This document shows, piece after piece, positions 7,512-9,517 of a stretch of DNA of 9,517 bases. Location of the stretch: positions 1 through 9,517 of the forward strand of contig JAOZSY010000095.1 in assembly GCA_029939445.1 (NCBI GenBank), written 5' to 3'. Every line of letters begins with the position of its first letter. Position 1 is the first letter of the stretch. Made by a program: the position numbers and the translations under genes. The notes under the pieces were generated by a model that worked only from the letters and a program-made list of their open reading frames with translations, was not told the DNA's origin and searched no databases. Origin of the DNA: Bacteroidales bacterium (GTDB taxonomy: Bacteria; Bacteroidota; Bacteroidia; Bacteroidales; UBA1556).

Positions 7512-7530
7512 ATTATAGTGTTACTATAAT
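7512..7530 (-). terminator. Small AT-rich hairpin just after the pspA stop
   Basis: ATTATAGT (7512-7519) and ACTATAAT (7523-7530) form a perfect 8-bp stem with a 3-nt loop, 3 nt past the pspA stop codon. Only a short interrupted T-run (GATTTTATAAG) follows on the minus strand and the stem is nearly all A/T. It is more likely a weak attenuator or a 3'-end protector of a pspA message than a full terminator. Confidence 0.4.
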
Positions 7531-7533
7531 AAT

Positions 7534-8235
7534 TTACATTCCCATTTTAGCTTTCAGATTTGCAAGCGATTCTGTTGCTTGAGTTTTAGGGTCGCTAGCT
7601 AGAGCGTTATCTAGCTCGTCATCAATACTTTTGCTTTCATTTGCTATTTCACCATAGGATTCAGCAAGAGCCTCGTCTTCTGCTATTTTATCTTTCATGC
7701 GCTCTAGCATCGATACTGTAGATGAGCTATCAATATTAGCCATCTGCTTATTTATTTTCTTTGTAGCAGAACTAACTTTAGCTCGTGCTTTTAGAGTACG
7801 AAGTTCGTTTTCCCAACTACTAATACTAGACCTTATTTTCTTTACAGCAGAATCTAAATTGGCAATGTTTCCTTCCAATTTATCAACTTCTTTTTTTGCG
7901 CGCTGCATTGTTTCATTATTCTCTTGTTGCTTTATTAACGCTTCAGAGGCTAATCGGTCTGCTTCTGTAGCATCTAATTCACTATTCTGACCTTTTTGCA
8001 ATAAGAGCATAGCTTTTTTCTCATAGTCAGCAGCTCTAACTTTAGCTGTATTCATTTCGCCACGAGAGCGGATTTCTAAAGCTTTTATCTCTGCCATTGC
8101 TTGAAGGCTTTTGTCAAGGTCCTTTTTTAAGTCCTTAATGCCTTGCTCGGTCATCTTTATTGGGTCTTCTATCTTATCCAGTGCAGAATTGGTTTCAGCT
8201 TGGCCTATCTTAAAAATTCTATTTAATATTCCCAT
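7534..8235 (-). CDS. PspA/IM30-family membrane-stress protein
   Basis: Member of the PspA/IM30/Vipp1 (ESCRT-III-like) family, which binds and stabilises stressed inner membrane by forming oligomers. The 233-residue protein is almost wholly alpha-helical. It has a short amphipathic N-terminal helix (MGILNRIFKIGQAETN, 1-16), the family signature ALDKIEDPIKMTEQGIKDL (18-36), and a long charged coiled coil from about 28 to 150. A Ser/Ala-rich break follows (about 154-174), then further helices to the C-terminus. Length and layout are normal for the family. No PspF, PspB or PspC gene is present. The neighbours (DUF350, DUF4178, YjfI-like) make it more like E. coli YjfJ than classical PspA, so I give no gene symbol. 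It follows the upstream gene by 15 nt with an A-rich leader (AATAAAAAAAACGAT) instead of a Shine-Dalgarno site. Stop-proximal hairpins and a 148-bp gap downstream suggest it can be made in excess over later genes. Confidence 0.93.
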   Translation of the reverse strand: MGILNRIFKIGQAETNSALDKIEDPIKMTEQGIKDLKKDLDKSLQAMAEIKALEIRSRGEMNTAKVRAADYEKKAMLLLQKGQNSELDATEADRLASEALIKQQENNETMQRAKKEVDKLEGNIANLDSAVKKIRSSISSWENELRTLKARAKVSSATKKINKQMANIDSSSTVSMLERMKDKIAEDEALAESYGEIANESKSIDDELDNALASDPKTQATESLANLKAKMGM

Positions 8236-8250
8236 ATCGTTTTTTTTATT

Positions 8251-8643
8251 CTATTTTGAGTAATTTATTATTTCGTTAGCGTATTCACTTAGTAATACAG
8301 TCAGTGCATTAATTGAGGCCTGAATTTCATTTCTATCAATATTTTCTATTTGTAGTGTGTCTCTGAAAATAACCTTATTACCTGTTTTGTCTAATACAAA
8401 AGCCCCATGGATAATATCTCTATTTTTTATTAATAGATTTTTGTACATTTCAAGGCTTTCATTTTTTATTTCAAATAAAAATTGTTCCATGATTATAATG
8501 GAATCATCACAGCTTATTATTAGATTGTTAACTCCATTATCAGGCATGTTTATTACGAATATGCCATCATCTTTATCTTCGTGTATTATTAAGAAATCAA
8601 GATCTAAAAGGATATTTCTTACCTTTTCAATATTTGTATTCAT
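8251..8643 (-). CDS. YjfI/DUF2170- or CesT/Tir-chaperone-fold protein
   Basis: A 130-residue protein with no signal peptide or membrane helix. Predicted elements are a helix (4-15), three beta strands (about 17-23, 27-33, 40-53), a helix (60-74), two strands in HGAFVLDKTGNKVIFRDTL (79-97) and a long C-terminal helix (103-127). This alpha-beta3-alpha-beta2-alpha order fits the fold shared by YbjN and type III secretion chaperones (CesT/Tir). The position directly before a PspA gene matches yjfI (DUF2170) in the E. coli yjf cluster, and the C-terminal pattern (RDTLQIENIDRNEI then a helix) fits my memory of that family. It probably binds a protein partner, PspA being the obvious candidate (inference). 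It is the first gene of the locus, 15 nt before pspA and about 40 nt after a promoter-like element. The family call is moderate and rests on pattern and context. Confidence 0.72.
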   Translation of the reverse strand: MNTNIEKVRNILLDLDFLIIHEDKDDGIFVINMPDNGVNNLIISCDDSIIIMEQFLFEIKNESLEMYKNLLIKNRDIIHGAFVLDKTGNKVIFRDTLQIENIDRNEIQASINALTVLLSEYANEIINYSK

Positions 8644-8682
8644 TGTTTATTGTTTTAATTATTTTGTCCTTTAAATAGGTTA

Positions 8683-8690
8683 CAAATATA
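8683..8690 (-). promoter_or_regulatory. Candidate -7 promoter element for the PspA-polyamine locus
   Basis: The minus strand reads TATATTTG, an exact TAnnTTTG match, 40 nt upstream of the first ATG. No convincing -33 element is seen at 17-23 nt; the nearest TTG (8718-8720) is 27 nt away. It is the only exact match I found in the gaps of the locus, which fits a single main transcript for all eight genes. In such AT-rich DNA a chance match is possible. Confidence 0.5.
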
Positions 8691-8773
8691 AGGATAATAT
8701 GCTAATAAAAATAGTAACAATTTGGGTATTTATTAGGTGTTTTGCTTATTATTTTATTTGAAAAAAAAATTGA

Positions 8774-8868
8774 ATAAAAAAAAGTCCGCAGAAGGCGGAC
8801 TTAAATACTAACTACTATAAAACTAAAACTAAAATAAAGAGATGGGGGAATCTCTTCTGAATTTCATA
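8774..8868 (-). ncRNA. Candidate small RNA A (about 95 nt)
   Basis: The minus-strand unit begins after a promoter-like box, then has the sequence ATATGAAATTCAG. A hairpin with a 7-bp stem (8837-8843 with 8850-8856) and loop UCCCCC follows. Next comes a linker without C (8803-8836, rich in UUUUAG repeats), and then a strong intrinsic terminator. No open frame is present and the terminator lies before the promoter of the downstream locus, so this is not simply its leader. The same order of parts recurs at 9309-9408. Ends are estimates. It could instead be the 3' part of a longer transcript. Confidence 0.45.
8782..8802 (-). terminator. Intrinsic terminator A
   Basis: AAGTCCGC (8782-8789) and GCGGACTT (8795-8802) form a perfect 8-bp GC-rich stem with a 5-nt loop. 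On the minus strand it is followed by a run of eight or more T and, after ATTCAA, another T-run (8761-8769). The polarity is clear: it ends a leftward transcript that must start to the right, within the intergenic region or beyond it. Confidence 0.9.
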
Positions 8869-8873
8869 TGGCG

Positions 8874-8912
8874 CAATTTATATGCCACAATTAGTTATTT
8901 CAATTTATATGC
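8874..8912 (-). promoter_or_regulatory. 12-bp direct repeat and possible promoter of small RNA A
   Basis: CAATTTATATGC occurs at 8874-8885 and at 8901-8912, a period of 27 bp. On the minus strand the left copy reads TATAAATTG, close to a -7 element. The right copy places a TTG at 8901-8903, 18 nt upstream of it, within the usual -33 to -7 spacing. This would start transcription near 8867. The match to TAnnTTTG is imperfect, so it is a suggestion. Confidence 0.35.
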
Positions 8913-9308
8913 TAGTTGACAGTTATATATGATTAATGATATTTTTTTAGAGTGTGTCGTTTTGGGAATAGAGTCTCATTATTGTAGTTCTATATTGGGT
9001 AATTGTGATATTTTCTTAGGAAATATGTAAATCTGCATTAAGGATAATTTATAAAGCATATTTTGTGATAATTATATAGTTATGAAATGGTTAAGTGTGA
9101 AATAGTTGATCATAGATTTTTTTAGTAAAGATATATAGCGTTCCTGTAATTAGTAACTTTCATTACTTCAATTCTATTATTATGTATTGTTGTTAGTATT
9201 TTAGGCTGAGAGGTACTAATCCAATTAAGATTGCACCAATGGTTAATATCTGTATAATAGTGGGTTGATGTTATTAAATGTAGAATGAGAATAATAAAAA
9301 AAAGGGCA

Positions 9309-9408
9309 TAAAAAAAGTCCGTTTGCTCAGAACGGACTTTTATAGTTTGCTATTCTAAAACAACTATACAGGAAACGGGGATGTTTCCTTAATTTTCCTG
9401 AATACATA
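9309..9408 (-). ncRNA. Candidate small RNA B (about 100 nt), related to A
   Basis: The minus-strand order is the same as in candidate A. A TTTGCAAATATGTATTCAG box comes first, then a hairpin of 7 bp (9370-9376 with 9383-9389) with loop AUCCCC. A linker follows that can pair within itself (9341-9347 with 9362-9368, 7 bp), and then the GTCCGTT/AACGGAC terminator. The box agrees with A as TTGC, ATATG, TTCAG with small gaps. Ends are estimates, and no strong -7 element precedes it (ACACTTTG differs at the TA). Confidence 0.42.
9313..9341 (-). terminator. Intrinsic terminator B
   Basis: AAAAGTCCGTT (9313-9323) and AACGGACTTTT (9331-9341) form a perfect 11-bp stem with a 7-nt loop. Seven T follow on the minus strand, then ATGCCC and another T-run. 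A shorter T-run on the other side would allow weak plus-strand use. Core stem bases match terminator A. Confidence 0.88.
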
Positions 9409-9517
9409 TTTGCAAAGTGTGTGCCAAAAGTTGTAATATTCTGATATACAGCTATTGAAATAAATATTTTGTAATAAAAAAGTATAAGGTGTCTTATTTT
9501 GACACGGTTTTCTTTAT

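Larger units (their letters stand above)
8644..9517. other. Long intergenic region without protein genes
   Basis: About 870 bp with no credible coding frame on either strand. It contains the locus promoter (8683-8690), two minus-strand terminators (8782-8802 and 9313-9341), two matching upstream hairpins, and a 12-bp direct repeat (8874 and 8901). The stretch 8915-9295 is AT-rich. There I see only a 17-base resemblance to a 23S rRNA end at 9204-9220 and no gene, tRNA or clear structure. The last 90 bases hold only a weak 5-bp hairpin (GTGTC/GACAC near 9494-9510). Confidence 0.7.

Noticed and set aside
7697..7990. Plus-strand frame of 97 codons in the PspA gene
   Set aside because: Long shadow frames are usual opposite coiled-coil genes; the PspA frame is certain.
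8357..8674. Plus-strand frame of 105 codons opposite the first gene of the locus
   Set aside because: Overlaps the gene and its promoter in antisense, rich in Ile/Ser/Leu as expected for a reversed AT-rich frame; no recognisable domain.
9490..9517. Possible third terminator at the right edge
   Set aside because: GTGTC/GACAC gives only 5 bp, the next pair mismatches, and the window ends; support is too weak.
8644..9517. CRISPR array, tRNA or insertion-sequence remnant in the long gap
   Set aside because: No regularly spaced repeats beyond one 12-bp pair, no cloverleaf and no terminal inverted repeats or transposase fragments could be seen.

Overview
The window is AT-rich and looks like Bacteroidota, probably a Bacteroidales-type genome. 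The reasons are the long YidC with its phylum-typical N-terminus and Lys-rich tail, promoter -7 elements of the TAnnTTTG type (TACCTTTG before yidC, TATATTTG before the operon), and the near absence of Shine-Dalgarno sequences. All nine genes I can support lie on the minus strand. The rightmost 0.87 kb has no protein gene.

Read in the direction of transcription (right to left), the first block is a non-coding stretch (8644-9517). It holds two minus-strand intrinsic terminators with related stems (GTCCG/CGGAC). Each is preceded by a 7-bp hairpin with a C-rich loop and a shared upstream box, which suggests two tandem small RNAs of one family. The second block is an eight-gene locus (8643 to 2166): a YjfI/DUF2170- or CesT/Tir-like chaperone-fold protein, a PspA/IM30 protein, a DUF4178 protein, a lipoprotein with an SGGSFW motif and an Arg/Ser tail, a duplicated DUF350 membrane protein, a membrane-anchored aminopropyltransferase (spermidine synthase type), an S-adenosylmethionine decarboxylase, and a K+ channel with an RCK domain. 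The last five genes are closely spaced, some directly abutting. The third block is yidC, with its own promoter and a terminator at the left edge.

The locus resembles the E. coli yjfIJKLMC cluster (YjfI, PspA-like YjfJ, YjfK, DUF350 YjfL, lipoprotein-like YjfM, ATP-grasp amidoligase YjfC). Here no ATP-grasp gene is visible, and a dedicated polyamine module (SpeD plus a membrane SpeE) and a K+ channel stand in its place. My inference is a membrane-stress system that makes a polyamine, or adds an aminopropyl group to some acceptor, at the membrane where PspA, DUF350 and the channel act. Possible targets are the channel, the envelope or the lipoprotein. The acceptor cannot be told from sequence. 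Related gene neighbourhoods have been noted in comparative genomic work on PspA and amidoligases, so the association is probably not wholly new, but I know of no demonstrated biochemical function.

The least explained pieces are the tandem small-RNA candidates, a 17-bp inverted repeat between pspA and the DUF4178 gene, and the RS-rich lipoprotein tail.
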